From Hyphomicrobiales bacterium (GTDB lineage: Bacteria > Pseudomonadota > Alphaproteobacteria > Rhizobiales > Rhizobiaceae), in NCBI GenBank assembly GCA_900470285.1, contig UCAG01000001.1, positions 248,001 to 312,000 of the forward strand: a DNA stretch of 64,000 nucleotides. Direction: 5' to 3'. Positions 52,316-61,209 of this stretch are shown here, one piece after another (the first letter of the stretch is position 1; every line of letters begins with the position of its first letter). The notes under the pieces are model-generated. The model was not told the DNA's origin and made no database searches. It saw only the letters and a list, made by a program, of their open reading frames with translations. The position numbers and the translations under genes were made by a program.

Positions 52316-53152
52316 TTGGACTGGCTGACATCACAAAAAATTCCCGTCGGGCGTACAGCGAAAAATACTGTCACCTGGTTAACTGAAAATCTGAGCTGGC
52401 TGTTTGATGGTATTGCCGCCATCATGCAGACATTGATTGACGGTTTACTGGCCGCGCTCAAATTTCCGCATCCCTTTATCCTGATTGCCATTTTTGCAGC
52501 AATCGCATGGGGGCTGCAAAGAAAAGTCTCGACTGTCATTCTGACGATTATCGGGTTTTTATTCATACTCAATCAGGGTTATTGGGACCAGACGCTGGAA
52601 ACCCTGACACTGGTTCTGTCGGCCTGTTTCATCTGTATGGCGCTTGGCGTACCATTAGGCATTGCAACGGCACACCGGCCAAAACTCTATGCGGTGGTGC
52701 GCCCGATCCTTGATCTGATGCAGACATTACCGACCTTTGTTTATCTCATTCCGGCGATTGTATTTTTCGGTATCGGTATGGTGCCGGGTCTGCTGGCAAC
52801 AGCCATTTTTGTGCTGCCCGCCCCTGTCCGCCTCACCCATCTCGGTATTTCCTCAACGCCGGAGCATCTGAGAGAAGCCGGAGAGGCTTTCGGCGCTTCG
52901 CGTCGCCAGCTGCTCTGGAAGATTGAACTGCCTTATGCCATGCCGCAAATTCTGGCTGGTCTCACCCAGACCATCATGCTGTCTTTGTCGATGGTTGTGA
53001 TTGCAGCGCTTGTCGGCGCCAACGGCCTCGGCGTACCAGTTGTGCGCGCCCTTAACTCGGTCAATACCGCGCTCGGTTTTGAAGCGGGACTGGTAATTGT
53101 GGTTGTCGCCATCATCCTCGACCGCATTTTCCGTCCGGGCAGGGAAAAATAA
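52316..53152 (+). CDS. choW: Choline ABC transporter permease
   Basis: A 278-residue OpuAB/ChoW-type permease with about six to seven membrane helices. The EAA loop is EAGEAFGASRRQLLWKIELP. MQTLPTFVYLIP and VPLGIATAH are typical of the betaine/choline family. The start is TTG with GGGGAC about 10 nt upstream. It lies between choX and choV, 2 bp before choV. Confidence 0.92.
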   Translation: MDWLTSQKIPVGRTAKNTVTWLTENLSWLFDGIAAIMQTLIDGLLAALKFPHPFILIAIFAAIAWGLQRKVSTVILTIIGFLFILNQGYWDQTLETLTLVLSACFICMALGVPLGIATAHRPKLYAVVRPILDLMQTLPTFVYLIPAIVFFGIGMVPGLLATAIFVLPAPVRLTHLGISSTPEHLREAGEAFGASRRQLLWKIELPYAMPQILAGLTQTIMLSLSMVVIAALVGANGLGVPVVRALNSVNTALGFEAGLVIVVVAIILDRIFRPGREK

Positions 53153-53154
53153 TC

Positions 53155-54192
53155 ATGGCCTCTATCAGTCTTCAGAATATCAGTATTGTTTTCGGCAATA
53201 AAACGGACAAGGCGCTGGACCTTGCCGATCAGGGCTTTACCCGCTCGGAAATTCAGGCAGAAACCGGCCATATTCTCGGCGTGCATAATTGCTCCCTCGA
53301 TATCCGCGAGGGTGAGCTGCTCGTCCTGATGGGATTGTCCGGCTCCGGAAAATCCACGCTTTTGCGCGCGATTAACCGCCTCAACCCGATCAGTCGCGGG
53401 TGTGTTACCGTCTATAATCAGGGTGCCGAAATCAATGTAACAGCAGCCGGCACTGCACAATTACGCGCTCTGCGCACCCATGTGGTGTCCATGGTGTTTC
53501 AGCAATTCGGCCTGTTGCCATGGCGTACGGTTGAAGACAATGTCGGCTTCGGCCTTGAAATTGCGGGCTTAAGCAAACAGGCGCGCAAGGAAGCGGTACA
53601 GAACCAGCTGGAACTGGTCGGATTGCAGGATTGGGCAAAACGTAAGGTCGGTGAATTATCCGGCGGTATGCAGCAACGTGTCGGTCTTGCCCGCGCCTTT
53701 GCAACCGGCGCACCAATCCTGCTAATGGATGAGCCCTTCTCCGCGCTCGATCCGCTGATCCGTGCACGTTTACAGGATGAGTTGCTGCATTTGCAGGACC
53801 ACCTGAAGAAAACCATTGTCTTTGTCAGCCATGATCTGGATGAGGCAATGAAACTCGGCAACCGCATCGCGATCATGGAAGGCGGCCGCATTATTCAATG
53901 CGGAAGCGGGCAGGATATTTTGCTTAATCCGGCCGATGATTATGTGGCTGATTTTGTGGCGAATATGAACCCGCTGGGTGTGCTGCTCGCTGCCGATATC
54001 ATGTCTCCGCTTGACCGCAGCGCCCCGCCACGCCCTTTTGCGGCAACGGCAAAACCGGAAACCGCTATTCAGGATATTATGCAGGCGATGGTGCGCAATA
54101 ATGGCGACGTCGGCGTTGTGCATAATGGTGCGATTGTCGGCAAAATTTCTGCCGATGATGTGGTGCGCAGCCTCACCCGCCACCGAAGATAA
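53155..54192 (+). CDS. choV: Choline ABC transporter ATP-binding protein
   Basis: A 345-residue ATPase of the OpuAA/ProV type. Walker A GLSGSGKSTLLRAIN, Q-loop VFQQFGLLP, signature LSGGMQQRVGLARA, Walker B ILLMDEPFSALDPL, H-loop FVSHDLDEA. A C-terminal CBS-like part (KPETAIQDIMQAMVRNNGD) is shorter than full tandem CBS. Last gene of choXWV with a strong shared terminator. Confidence 0.94.
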   Translation: MASISLQNISIVFGNKTDKALDLADQGFTRSEIQAETGHILGVHNCSLDIREGELLVLMGLSGSGKSTLLRAINRLNPISRGCVTVYNQGAEINVTAAGTAQLRALRTHVVSMVFQQFGLLPWRTVEDNVGFGLEIAGLSKQARKEAVQNQLELVGLQDWAKRKVGELSGGMQQRVGLARAFATGAPILLMDEPFSALDPLIRARLQDELLHLQDHLKKTIVFVSHDLDEAMKLGNRIAIMEGGRIIQCGSGQDILLNPADDYVADFVANMNPLGVLLAADIMSPLDRSAPPRPFAATAKPETAIQDIMQAMVRNNGDVGVVHNGAIVGKISADDVVRSLTRHRR

Positions 54193-54208
54193 TTTTAAAC
54201 CTGCAAAC

Positions 54209-54246
54209 AAAAACGCCGCGCTGAAAGATCAGCGCGGCGTTTTTAT
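54209..54246. terminator. Terminator of choXWV, convergent with dppF
   Basis: AACGCCGCGCTGA / TCAGCGCGGCGTT, 13-bp perfect stem, loop AAGA, A and T runs on both sides. Confidence 0.92.
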
Positions 54247-54264
54247 TATCACTGTAATCAAGGT

Positions 54265-55107
54265 TTAAGCTGCTGAACGCTTTTTCGCACGTTCAGTCAC
54301 ACGCTGACGAATACTTTCGATATCCGAACGCGGAGTGGCCGAGAACAGTTTCTTCGTATAGTCATGACGCGGATGGTTAAACACCTCGTCACGTGTACCA
54401 TATTCAACAACCTCACCGTAATACATCACCATCACCTCATCGGCGATATAGCGCACCACAGACAAATCATGGCTGATGAAAACATAGGTCAGTTCAAACT
54501 CTTCTTGCAGATCAGCAAGAAGATTAAGCACCTGCGCTTGTACAGAGAGATCGAGCGCCGAGACCGGCTCATCCAGCACCAGAAGGCGCGGGCTGAGCAT
54601 CAAAGCACGGGCAATCGCAATACGCTGGCGCTGACCGCCCGAGAACATATGCGGATAGCGATTGAAGTGCTCACGGCCAAGACCGACTTTGAGCAACATC
54701 TGCATCGCTTTTTCCTGACGCTCTTTCGCTGTCATATTGGTGTTCAGCAGCAGTGGTTCTGCAAGCACATCACCGATTTTCTGACGCGGATTGAGCGAAC
54801 CATACGGGTTCTGAAACACGATCTGCACACGCTGGCGCATTTCATGAGTCAGACCATCGGTAGCAATATTCACCGGATGACCGTCAATCAGCAATTCGCC
54901 GGATGTCTGCGGGTCAATCAGAGTCAGAATGCGGGCAAGTGTTGACTTGCCGCAACCGCTTTCACCAACGATAGCCAATGTCTTGCCCTTCTCGACCGAG
55001 AAGCTGACATTTTTCACAGCATGGACAGTTTTCGCCTTGGAAAACAAACCGCCGCCGGTGTGATAATCCCGCACGATATTACGGGCTTCAAGAACGATCT
55101 CACTCAT
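54265..55107 (-). CDS. dppF: Dipeptide ABC transporter ATP-binding protein
   Basis: A 280-residue oligopeptide-type ATPase. Walker A GESGCGKSTLAR, Q-loop VFQNPYGSLNP, signature FSGGQRQRIAIARA, Walker B LLVLDEPVSALD. The C-terminal cysteine cluster typical of many DppF proteins is not obvious (the end is basic, RVTERAKKRS). It overlaps the dppD stop by 4 bp. Last gene of dppABCDF. Confidence 0.93.
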   Translation of the reverse strand: MSEIVLEARNIVRDYHTGGGLFSKAKTVHAVKNVSFSVEKGKTLAIVGESGCGKSTLARILTLIDPQTSGELLIDGHPVNIATDGLTHEMRQRVQIVFQNPYGSLNPRQKIGDVLAEPLLLNTNMTAKERQEKAMQMLLKVGLGREHFNRYPHMFSGGQRQRIAIARALMLSPRLLVLDEPVSALDLSVQAQVLNLLADLQEEFELTYVFISHDLSVVRYIADEVMVMYYGEVVEYGTRDEVFNHPRHDYTKKLFSATPRSDIESIRQRVTERAKKRSAA

Positions 55108-55958
55108 TGGGCAGCTCCTGACGATGCGGCATTCTGCAAAACAAAATCCGAAACCGTTGGCAAACGATCACCGGTTGCATTTTCCGGCAGAGCTGAAAGC
55201 AGCGCTTTGGTATAAGGATTCTGCGGATTCTCAAACAATGAGAGCACATCCGCATCTTCCATTTTATGACCTTTATACTGCACGATAACGCGGTCTGCGG
55301 TTTCTGCAACAACACCCATATCATGGGTAATCATAATCAGCCCCATACCGTGCTCTTCCTGCAAACGCATCAACAGATCAAGGATCTGCTTCTGAATGGT
55401 TACATCAAGCGCAGTTGTCGGTTCATCCGCAATCAGCAATTTCGGGTTGCAGGCAATCGCAATAGCAATCATCACGCGCTGGCACTGACCACCGGACATC
55501 TGATGCGGATAGCTGCCCAGACGGTCGGCAGCATCACGAATGCCCACCAGTTCCAGAAGTTCAATCGCACGGGCACGGCGCTGCGCTTTACCCATATTCA
55601 GATGGAAACGCAGAACTTCCTCAAGCTGGAAACCAACGGTGAAGCACGGGTTAAGGCTGGCAATCGGCTCCTGAAAAATCATCGAGATTTCACGACCGAT
55701 AATTGTCCGGCGCTCTTTCTCACTCATATTGAGCAGATCACGGCCGTCAAACAGCATCTTATCCGCAGTGACTGTTGCAGTCTTCGGCAACAATCCCATC
55801 ACCGCCAGCATACCAACGGATTTGCCCGAACCGGATTCACCAACGATGGCCAGAACCTCACCGGCATCGACAGAAATATCGATGCCGTCCACGGCCTTGA
55901 AAGCACCTGTTGACGTGTCAAAGGCAACTGTCAGGTTTTTGATTTCTAAAAGAGCCAT
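55104..55958 (-). CDS. dppD: Dipeptide ABC transporter ATP-binding protein
   Basis: A 284-residue oligopeptide-type ATPase. Walker [15 protein letters not shown]-loop [11 protein letters not shown], signature [14 protein letters not shown] and Walker [13 protein letters not shown] are all intact. SGGQCQR carries a Cys where Gln/Arg-rich strings such as SGGQRQR or SGGMRQR are more common. It starts 3 bp after dppC. Confidence 0.93.
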   Translation of the reverse strand: MALLEIKNLTVAFDTSTGAFKAVDGIDISVDAGEVLAIVGESGSGKSVGMLAVMGLLPKTATVTADKMLFDGRDLLNMSEKERRTIIGREISMIFQEPIASLNPCFTVGFQLEEVLRFHLNMGKAQRRARAIELLELVGIRDAADRLGSYPHQMSGGQCQRVMIAIAIACNPKLLIADEPTTALDVTIQKQILDLLMRLQEEHGMGLIMITHDMGVVAETADRVIVQYKGHKMEDADVLSLFENPQNPYTKALLSALPENATGDRLPTVSDFVLQNAASSGAAQ

Positions 55959-55961
55959 TTA

Positions 55962-56870
55962 TCAGCTCCTCTTCAGTTTTGGATCAAGCGCATCGCGCAG
56001 ACCGTCGCCAACCAGATTGATCGCGAGAACCGTAATCAGAATGGCAAGCCCCGGGAATGTAACAACCCACCATGCACGGGTGATAAACTCACGCGCTTCA
56101 GCAAGCATTGTACCCCATTCCGGTGTCGGCGGCTGTGCACCCATGCCAAGAAAGCCCAGAGCAGCAGCATCAAGGATCGCATTGGAGAAGGACAAAGTAC
56201 CCTGCACGATCAGCGGTGCCATGCAATTTGGCAGAATGGTTTTGAACATCAGACGCAGACGGCTGGCACCGGCCAGACGGGCTGCAACCACATATTCACG
56301 GTTCTTTTCTGCCATCACGGCTGCACGGGTCAGACGGGCAAAATGCGGCTGCAAAACCAGCGCGATAGCGATCATCGCATTCATCAGACCAGGTCCGAGA
56401 ATTGCGACCAGAACCAGCGCCAGAATAAGCGACGGGAAGGACAGAATAATGTCCATCACGCGCATGATGATTGTATCAACCACGCCACCGAAAAAACCGG
56501 CGATCAGACCAACGGTCACACCGGAAATCAGCGAAAGCACGACCACAACAAGGCCGATAAACAGCGAATATTGTGAACCGTAAATCAGACGGGACAGAAC
56601 ATCGCGGCCAACCGCATCGGTACCGAGCAGAAATGCGGCTTTACCGCCTTCCTGCCAGGCCGGCGGGGTTAGCAATGCATCGCGATATTGCTGTGTCGGA
56701 TCATGGGGAGCCAGCAAAGGTGCCAGAACAGCCACCAGAACCAGCGCTACGAAGACGATCAGGCCGAGAACCGCACCGCGGTTAACGCTGAAATAATACC
56801 AAAAATCGGCAAGCTGGCGTCGCAAAGACACATCAACTGACTTTTCCATTGGTACAGTAGAATTACTCAT
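55962..56870 (-). CDS. dppC: Dipeptide ABC transporter permease
   Basis: A 302-residue permease with about six helices. RGAVLGLIVFVALVLVAVLA is the first, the family string LLGTDAVGRDVLSRLIYGSQ follows, and the EAA loop is AARLAGASRLRLMFKTILPN. ATG at 56870 is preferred over the overlapping GTG at 56882 because GAGG lies 6 nt before it. Directly downstream of dppB. Confidence 0.93.
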   Translation of the reverse strand: MSNSTVPMEKSVDVSLRRQLADFWYYFSVNRGAVLGLIVFVALVLVAVLAPLLAPHDPTQQYRDALLTPPAWQEGGKAAFLLGTDAVGRDVLSRLIYGSQYSLFIGLVVVVLSLISGVTVGLIAGFFGGVVDTIIMRVMDIILSFPSLILALVLVAILGPGLMNAMIAIALVLQPHFARLTRAAVMAEKNREYVVAARLAGASRLRLMFKTILPNCMAPLIVQGTLSFSNAILDAAALGFLGMGAQPPTPEWGTMLAEAREFITRAWWVVTFPGLAILITVLAINLVGDGLRDALDPKLKRS

Positions 56871-56878
56871 TGGAAGCC

Positions 56879-57886
56879 TCACTTATGCCGGATGCGCGGG
56901 TTGATTAAGCCGTAAAGCAAATCAACAGCCAGATTAACGACCATCACAAGGATGGCGATCAGAAGCAAACCGCCCTGAACAGATGGATAGTCACGACGGA
57001 AAATACTGTCGATCATCCATTTGCCGATCCCCGGCCAGGAGAAAATAGTTTCAGTCAGAATAGCACCGCCAAGCAAAACGCCGACCTGCAAACCGATTGT
57101 GGTAATAACCGGAATAAGCGCATTGCGCAGAGCATGCAGTCCGATAACACGACGCTGGCCAAGGCCTTTAGCGCGTGCTGTGCGGACATAATCCTCACCC
57201 AATACTTCAAGCATAGCCGAGCGGGTCTGACGTGCAATAACCGCCATCGGAATTGTTGCCAATACAACTGTCGGCAAGATCAGATGCGAAAGCGCAGAGG
57301 TAAAAGCCCCCTTCTGCCCTGACAGTAGACTGTCAATCAGCATAAAACCGGTAACCGGCGGGAAAAAATACATCAGTGAAATACGGCCGGAAACCGGTGT
57401 CCACTGTAAAATACCCGAAAACAGGATGATAAGCAGCAGGCCCCACCAGAAAATCGGCATGGAATAGCCGACCAGCGCTACGCCCATTGATGTCTGATCA
57501 AACCACGAACCGCGCTTAACCGCCGCGAAAACACCGGCAGGAATACCGATCAGAACCGCGAGCACAATAGCACACAGCGCCAGTTCGACTGTCGCCGGAA
57601 AAAGCGTGAAAAACTCGGTAATAACCGGTTTTTTGGTAACCATGGACATGCCGAAATCGCCGTGTAGCAAATTCCAGATATAATCCAGATATTGCTGCCA
57701 CATCGGCTTGTCAAAACCGAACTGCTTCATCAGCTCCGCATGTCGCTCAGGCGATACGCCGCGCTCACCTGCCATCAGCAGGACCGGATCACCCGGCAAA
57801 ACGCGTACGAAGCCAAAAGCAAGAATAGTGATGCCGAAAAATGTCGGTATCAGATAGGCAATTTTGCTTAAAATGAATCGTATCAT
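56879..57886 (-). CDS. dppB: Dipeptide ABC transporter permease
   Basis: A 335-residue permease. The N-terminal FILSKIAYLIPTFFGITILAF helix and FVRVLPGDPV are family-typical. The EAA loop is RTARAKGLGQRRVIGLHALR. The ATG has no SD in the 11 nt between it and the dppA-dppB hairpin. A good AAGGAG lies on the other side of that hairpin (57937-57942), so the hairpin may have to loop out for initiation. Confidence 0.94.
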   Translation of the reverse strand: MIRFILSKIAYLIPTFFGITILAFGFVRVLPGDPVLLMAGERGVSPERHAELMKQFGFDKPMWQQYLDYIWNLLHGDFGMSMVTKKPVITEFFTLFPATVELALCAIVLAVLIGIPAGVFAAVKRGSWFDQTSMGVALVGYSMPIFWWGLLLIILFSGILQWTPVSGRISLMYFFPPVTGFMLIDSLLSGQKGAFTSALSHLILPTVVLATIPMAVIARQTRSAMLEVLGEDYVRTARAKGLGQRRVIGLHALRNALIPVITTIGLQVGVLLGGAILTETIFSWPGIGKWMIDSIFRRDYPSVQGGLLLIAILVMVVNLAVDLLYGLINPRIRHK

Positions 57887-57897
57887 GAATATAGCAA

Positions 57898-57933
57898 GAC
57901 CGGGCGCTGAAATATTTCATCCAGCGCCCGGTC
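57898..57933 (-). promoter_or_regulatory. Intra-operon hairpin between dppA and dppB
   Basis: GACCGGGCGCTG / CAGCGCCCGGTC, 12-bp perfect GC-rich stem with a 12-nt loop. It lies 16 bp after the dppA stop and 11 nt before the dppB ATG. No T run. It fits 3'-end protection of dppA mRNA and/or control of dppB. Confidence 0.65.
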
Positions 57934-57949
57934 ATTCTCCTTTTAAGAA

Positions 57950-59557
57950 TTACTCGGAAATATCAACACCGTCGAAACGGTAATCACCGAGCGGGCTCAT
58001 CTTAAAGCCCGTAACTTTGGCAGACATCGGCACATAAACTGTGGAATGTGCCAGTGTGTTCCAAGGAGCCTGCTCCTTGAAAATTACCTGTGCCTGTTCG
58101 TAGAGCTTAACGCGCTCTGCCTGATCGGAAGTGACTTTCGCCTTCTGGATCAGATCTTCAAATGGCTGGTAGCACCATTGTGCACGGTTGTTGCTGCCAA
58201 CACCGGAACAGCCGAGCAGAACGCCGAGGAAGTTATCCGGATCACCATTATCACCGGTCCAGCCGAGAATAACTGCGCCGTCACGATCTTTTTCGCCGGA
58301 CTTCTTGAGATATTCACCCCATTCCATCGAAACAATCTCAGCTGTTACACCGACTTTGGCCAGATCGGCCTGCATCAGCTCAGCTGTACGACGTGCATTC
58401 GGCATATAAGGACGGCTTACAGGCATCGCCCAAAGCTTCATCTTCAGATCTTTTACGCCGGCAGCTTCCAGAGCCTTTTTCGAGGCTTCAGGATCATATT
58501 TGTCGTCTTCAATCGCGTTATTGTAACCCCACATTGTCGGCGGGATCGGGTTTTTCGCAACCTGACCGGAACCCTGGAACACGGCCTCAATAATCGCCTG
58601 CTTGTTTACAGCCTGATTGAGTGCCTTACGTACTTCCGGCTTATCGAAAGGCGCAACAAGGGTATTATATGCAAAATATGCAATATTCAGACCGGCCTGT
58701 TCGTCAACCTTCAGATTGCTGTCAGCCTGCAAACCTTTGATATCTGCCGGAGCCGGATAAGACATCAGATGGCATTCGCCGGCTTTCAGCTTCTGTGCAC
58801 GAACTGCGGCATCGGTTGTGATCGCGAAAACCAGATCGTCGATTTTCTGTTTTTCACCCCAGTAATCCGGGTTCGCTTTAAAGCGGATAACCGCATCTTT
58901 CTGATAGGCTACAAAAGTAAATGCACCTGTTCCGACCGGGAACTGGTTGAGGTTTTCTCTTTTACCTTCTGCTTCCAGCTTGTCCGCATATTCTTTCGAC
59001 ATAATGGATACGAAAGGCATCGCAATATTGGCAAGGAATGGTGCTTCAGGACGTGTCAGCACGAACTTAACGGTATTATCATCAACTTTGACGATATCCT
59101 TGATCAGCGTGCCCATTTCCATACTGTCGAAATATTCGTAGGAAATACCGGCAGTATACTGGTGCCAGGAATTGTCTTTGTTGCGCTGACGGTCGAATGA
59201 GAACAGAACGTCATCAGCATTGAAATCGCGGGTTGGTGTAAAATAATCCGTTGTCTGGAATTTTACGCCTTTACGCAGATGGAATGTATATTCCAGACCA
59301 TCTTCGGACACTTCCCATTTCTCAGCGAGACCTGGCTCAACAACAGTTGTGCCGTTCTCAAATTCAACCAGACGGTTATAAACCGGATGCGCAGACGCAT
59401 CAAAAGTATCACCACCTGTATAAGGTGCCGGATCAAATCCCTCCGGCGATGCCGGCGAGCAATATACCAGCGTCTTTGCGGATGCAGCGCCGGAAAAACC
59501 CGCCATCATGGCAGCGGTCAGCGCAGTCGCAGCAAGAAGTTTAGTGTGAAATTTCAT
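57950..59557 (-). CDS. dppA: Dipeptide ABC transporter substrate-binding protein
   Basis: A 535-residue periplasmic binding protein of the extracellular SBP family 5. The signal peptide ends at GAASA (residue ~27). VYCSPASPEGFDPAPYTGGD begins the mature part. YNRLVEFE, GLAEKWEVSEDGLEYTFHLR and FDRQRNKDNSWHQY are family-typical, close to DppA. Haem or peptide binding is possible in relatives. ATG at 59557 has GGAGG 7 nt upstream. First gene of dppABCDF; followed by a strong hairpin. Confidence 0.95.
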   Translation of the reverse strand: MKFHTKLLAATALTAAMMAGFSGAASAKTLVYCSPASPEGFDPAPYTGGDTFDASAHPVYNRLVEFENGTTVVEPGLAEKWEVSEDGLEYTFHLRKGVKFQTTDYFTPTRDFNADDVLFSFDRQRNKDNSWHQYTAGISYEYFDSMEMGTLIKDIVKVDDNTVKFVLTRPEAPFLANIAMPFVSIMSKEYADKLEAEGKRENLNQFPVGTGAFTFVAYQKDAVIRFKANPDYWGEKQKIDDLVFAITTDAAVRAQKLKAGECHLMSYPAPADIKGLQADSNLKVDEQAGLNIAYFAYNTLVAPFDKPEVRKALNQAVNKQAIIEAVFQGSGQVAKNPIPPTMWGYNNAIEDDKYDPEASKKALEAAGVKDLKMKLWAMPVSRPYMPNARRTAELMQADLAKVGVTAEIVSMEWGEYLKKSGEKDRDGAVILGWTGDNGDPDNFLGVLLGCSGVGSNNRAQWCYQPFEDLIQKAKVTSDQAERVKLYEQAQVIFKEQAPWNTLAHSTVYVPMSAKVTGFKMSPLGDYRFDGVDISE

Positions 59558-59899
59558 TATAGGCCTCCACCCGATAACAAGCTGCAACGCCCCACGTCGC
59601 AGTCTGAGGCGTAAAGAAGCATTTTGCGCGGCAAAAAGGCAAGTTGAATTTACGTCTTGGTCAACGGCGCAGAAAAAATAATTCTGCTACATAATTAGGC
59701 GGAAAAAATATATATTTGATTTTTAATGGAAATTTCGGCTTTTCAACCGTTTCAATTTCATAAAGCACACAGGATTTTTTTGTGGTTTGCTGATAATAAT
59801 CAGCCTGTTTGCGCCGGCTTCTGTCAGAATCGGAACAGTACCAGACGTTACGCAAGCCATTGATAGATCAGGACAAGACACAGAAAATGAGGCAGGATT
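59558..59899. other. Divergent promoter region of dppA and the HugZ-like gene
   Basis: 342 bp, AT-rich in the middle (about 59650-59770). A run of purine/pyrimidine palindromic sequence (GCTGATAATAATCAGC, 59788-59803) could be an operator: GCTGAT / ATCAGC with a 4-nt spacer. Confidence 0.45.
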
Positions 59900-60397
59900 A
59901 TGAGTGAAAAGAAAGATGTTATACAGCAGACAACCGATGAAGCACGTGTGCTCGCGGTGCAGCTGATTACAAATGCAACTTATGGCTCACTTGCAGTGCT
60001 TGATCCGGCTACCGGTCGTCCGAGCGTAACGCGCGTTGCAATCACCACCGATACGGACAACACCCCCCTGCTTCTGGCATCCGGACTTGCCACCCATACG
60101 CCGGCTCTTGACGCCAATGCCGTCTGCTCTCTGCTGCTTGGCGAGCCTGCTGATAAAGGTGATCCGCTGGTTCATCCGCGAATTACTCTTGCCTGTTCAG
60201 CAGAGAAGTTCATGCGCGGTCAGGAGGGATACCAGCGCCTGCGGGATTTGTTTCTTGAAAAGCGCCCTAAAGTTAAACTCTATATTGATCTCGGCGATTT
60301 TGTTATTTTCCGCCTCAATGTGGAAAGTGCCGGTCTCAACGGCGGTTTCGGGAAAGCTTTCCATTTAAAGGCTGAAGATATTGTGCTGCCGCAATAA
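59900..60397 (+). CDS. Pyridoxamine-phosphate-oxidase-like protein, HugZ-type
   Basis: A 165-residue split-barrel flavin-binding-like protein. It shows NATYGSLAVLDPATGRPSVT at the N-terminus, TPLLLASGLATHTPALDANA, and a C-terminal FVIFRLNVESAGLNGGFGKA. HugZ-type relatives degrade or bind haem, and the C-terminal string here (GGFGKAF) is of that type. The longer C-terminal DUF2470 domain is absent, so it is a short form. Start ATG with GAGGCAGGA upstream. Confidence 0.85.
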   Translation: MSEKKDVIQQTTDEARVLAVQLITNATYGSLAVLDPATGRPSVTRVAITTDTDNTPLLLASGLATHTPALDANAVCSLLLGEPADKGDPLVHPRITLACSAEKFMRGQEGYQRLRDLFLEKRPKVKLYIDLGDFVIFRLNVESAGLNGGFGKAFHLKAEDIVLPQ

Positions 60398-60447
60398 ATA
60401 TCAGTGGCTTTTCCAATATCCCGCATGCGACATTTGCGACTAAAAAG
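60398..60447. other. Gap after the HugZ-like gene
   Basis: Short spacer before the palindromes described next; no gene. The whole stretch 60398-60864 (467 bp) has no coding region and is visibly AT-rich from about 60520. Confidence 0.5.
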
Positions 60448-60463
60448 ATCATTTGCAAATGAT
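60448..60463. promoter_or_regulatory. Perfect 16-bp palindrome, possible operator
   Basis: ATCATTTGCAAATGAT reads the same on both strands. It lies 51 bp after the HugZ-like stop and 400 bp before the ArsR-type gene. No regulator is assigned. Confidence 0.35.
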
Positions 60464-60468
60464 AAGAC

Positions 60469-60489
60469 GAGCTCAATCTGATTGAGCTC
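60469..60489 (+). terminator. Hairpin after the HugZ-like gene
   Basis: GAGCTCAAT / ATTGAGCTC, 9 bp, loop CTG. No T run directly after, so terminator function is uncertain. Confidence 0.4.
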
Positions 60490-60671
60490 CGTCTGACCGC
60501 TGTTACCTTCGACTTGATTTTTTCTCTATCAATACTCTGAATTCATGAAATCACAAAAATGTGTACTTATCACAAAGCCTTCTCATAAACTTTGAAACTC
60601 AACGGTTATTTCTTAGAAAAATCACCAATATTTGTTATTAATATTTTAGTTTAAAATGACATTTTTAATAT

Positions 60672-60687
60672 TTTAGAAATCGCTAAA
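60672..60687. promoter_or_regulatory. Candidate NolR-type site
   Basis: TTTAG-AAATCG-CTAAA is an inverted repeat and also fits the published NolR form (A/T)TTAG-N9-A(T/A). It lies 178 bp before a NolR-like gene in AT-rich DNA, where such matches arise easily. Confidence 0.25.
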
Positions 60688-60796
60688 TATGAAATAAGTT
60701 AATTAATTTCAAATCAATTTATCACTCACTTAAAGAGTAATTATTCTGTACGTTTTAAAATAATTCTTGCAAATATCAATTCTATTGGTAGTTGTA

Positions 60797-60831
60797 ATAG
60801 TGCGCTGATTTCTTTCTTATAAGCGCACTAT
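60797..60831. promoter_or_regulatory. Inverted repeat just upstream of the ArsR-type gene
   Basis: ATAGTGCGCT / AGCGCACTAT, perfect 10-bp arms with a 15-nt spacer, ending 33 bp before the ATG. Either a leader hairpin or an autoregulatory operator. Confidence 0.45.
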
Positions 60832-60864
60832 CAAAATTGCTGTCATACGGGGGTAGGACTGCAC

Positions 60865-61200
60865 ATGAAACATGATAATATCTACGCAAATCTTGTCGAT
60901 AACGCGGATCAGGCTGCCGATTTTCTGTCGGCTCTAGCTAATAATAAAAGGCTGCTGATCCTTTGCAAGCTGTTGCATAATGAAATGTCTGTAGGGAGTC
61001 TTGCTAAAGCAATCGACCTCAGCCAATCTGCATTATCTCAGCACCTTGCAAAACTGCGCGCGCTTAATCTTGTGTCTACAAGACGCGACGCTCAGACAAT
61101 CTACTATGTTGTTTCATCACCGCATATTGAGCTGGTGCTTTCAACATTAGGGAGTCTGTATCTGGCACGAAGCGAGAAAAGACGGGAAGCTTTTGCTTAA
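60865..61200 (+). CDS. ArsR-family regulator, NolR-like
   Basis: A 111-residue winged-helix regulator. The core AADFLSALANNKRLLILCKL, MSVGSLAKAIDLSQSALSQH and LVSTRRDAQTIYYV is very close to NolR, the global nodulation and growth regulator of rhizobia. There is no metal-binding cysteine motif (the single Cys lies in LILCKL), so it is probably not a metal sensor. SD GGGGGTAGGA lies upstream. It is followed after 9 bp by a TrmH methyltransferase gene, forming a likely two-gene operon. Flanking DNA is AT-rich. Confidence 0.88.
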   Translation: MKHDNIYANLVDNADQAADFLSALANNKRLLILCKLLHNEMSVGSLAKAIDLSQSALSQHLAKLRALNLVSTRRDAQTIYYVVSSPHIELVLSTLGSLYLARSEKRREAFA

Positions 61201-61209
61201 ACGGAACTG

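Noticed and set aside
55729-56583. 284-residue frame antisense to dppC/dppD
   Set aside because: Crosses two certain genes in antisense; low-complexity Ser/Arg/Thr content.
57790-57935. 48-codon frame starting at the dppA-dppB hairpin (minus)
   Set aside because: AAGGAG is only about 1 nt from its ATG, and it overlaps dppB out of frame; the product has no protein-like character.
58046-59200. 384-residue frame antisense to dppA
   Set aside because: Shadow of dppA; no SD and no family features.
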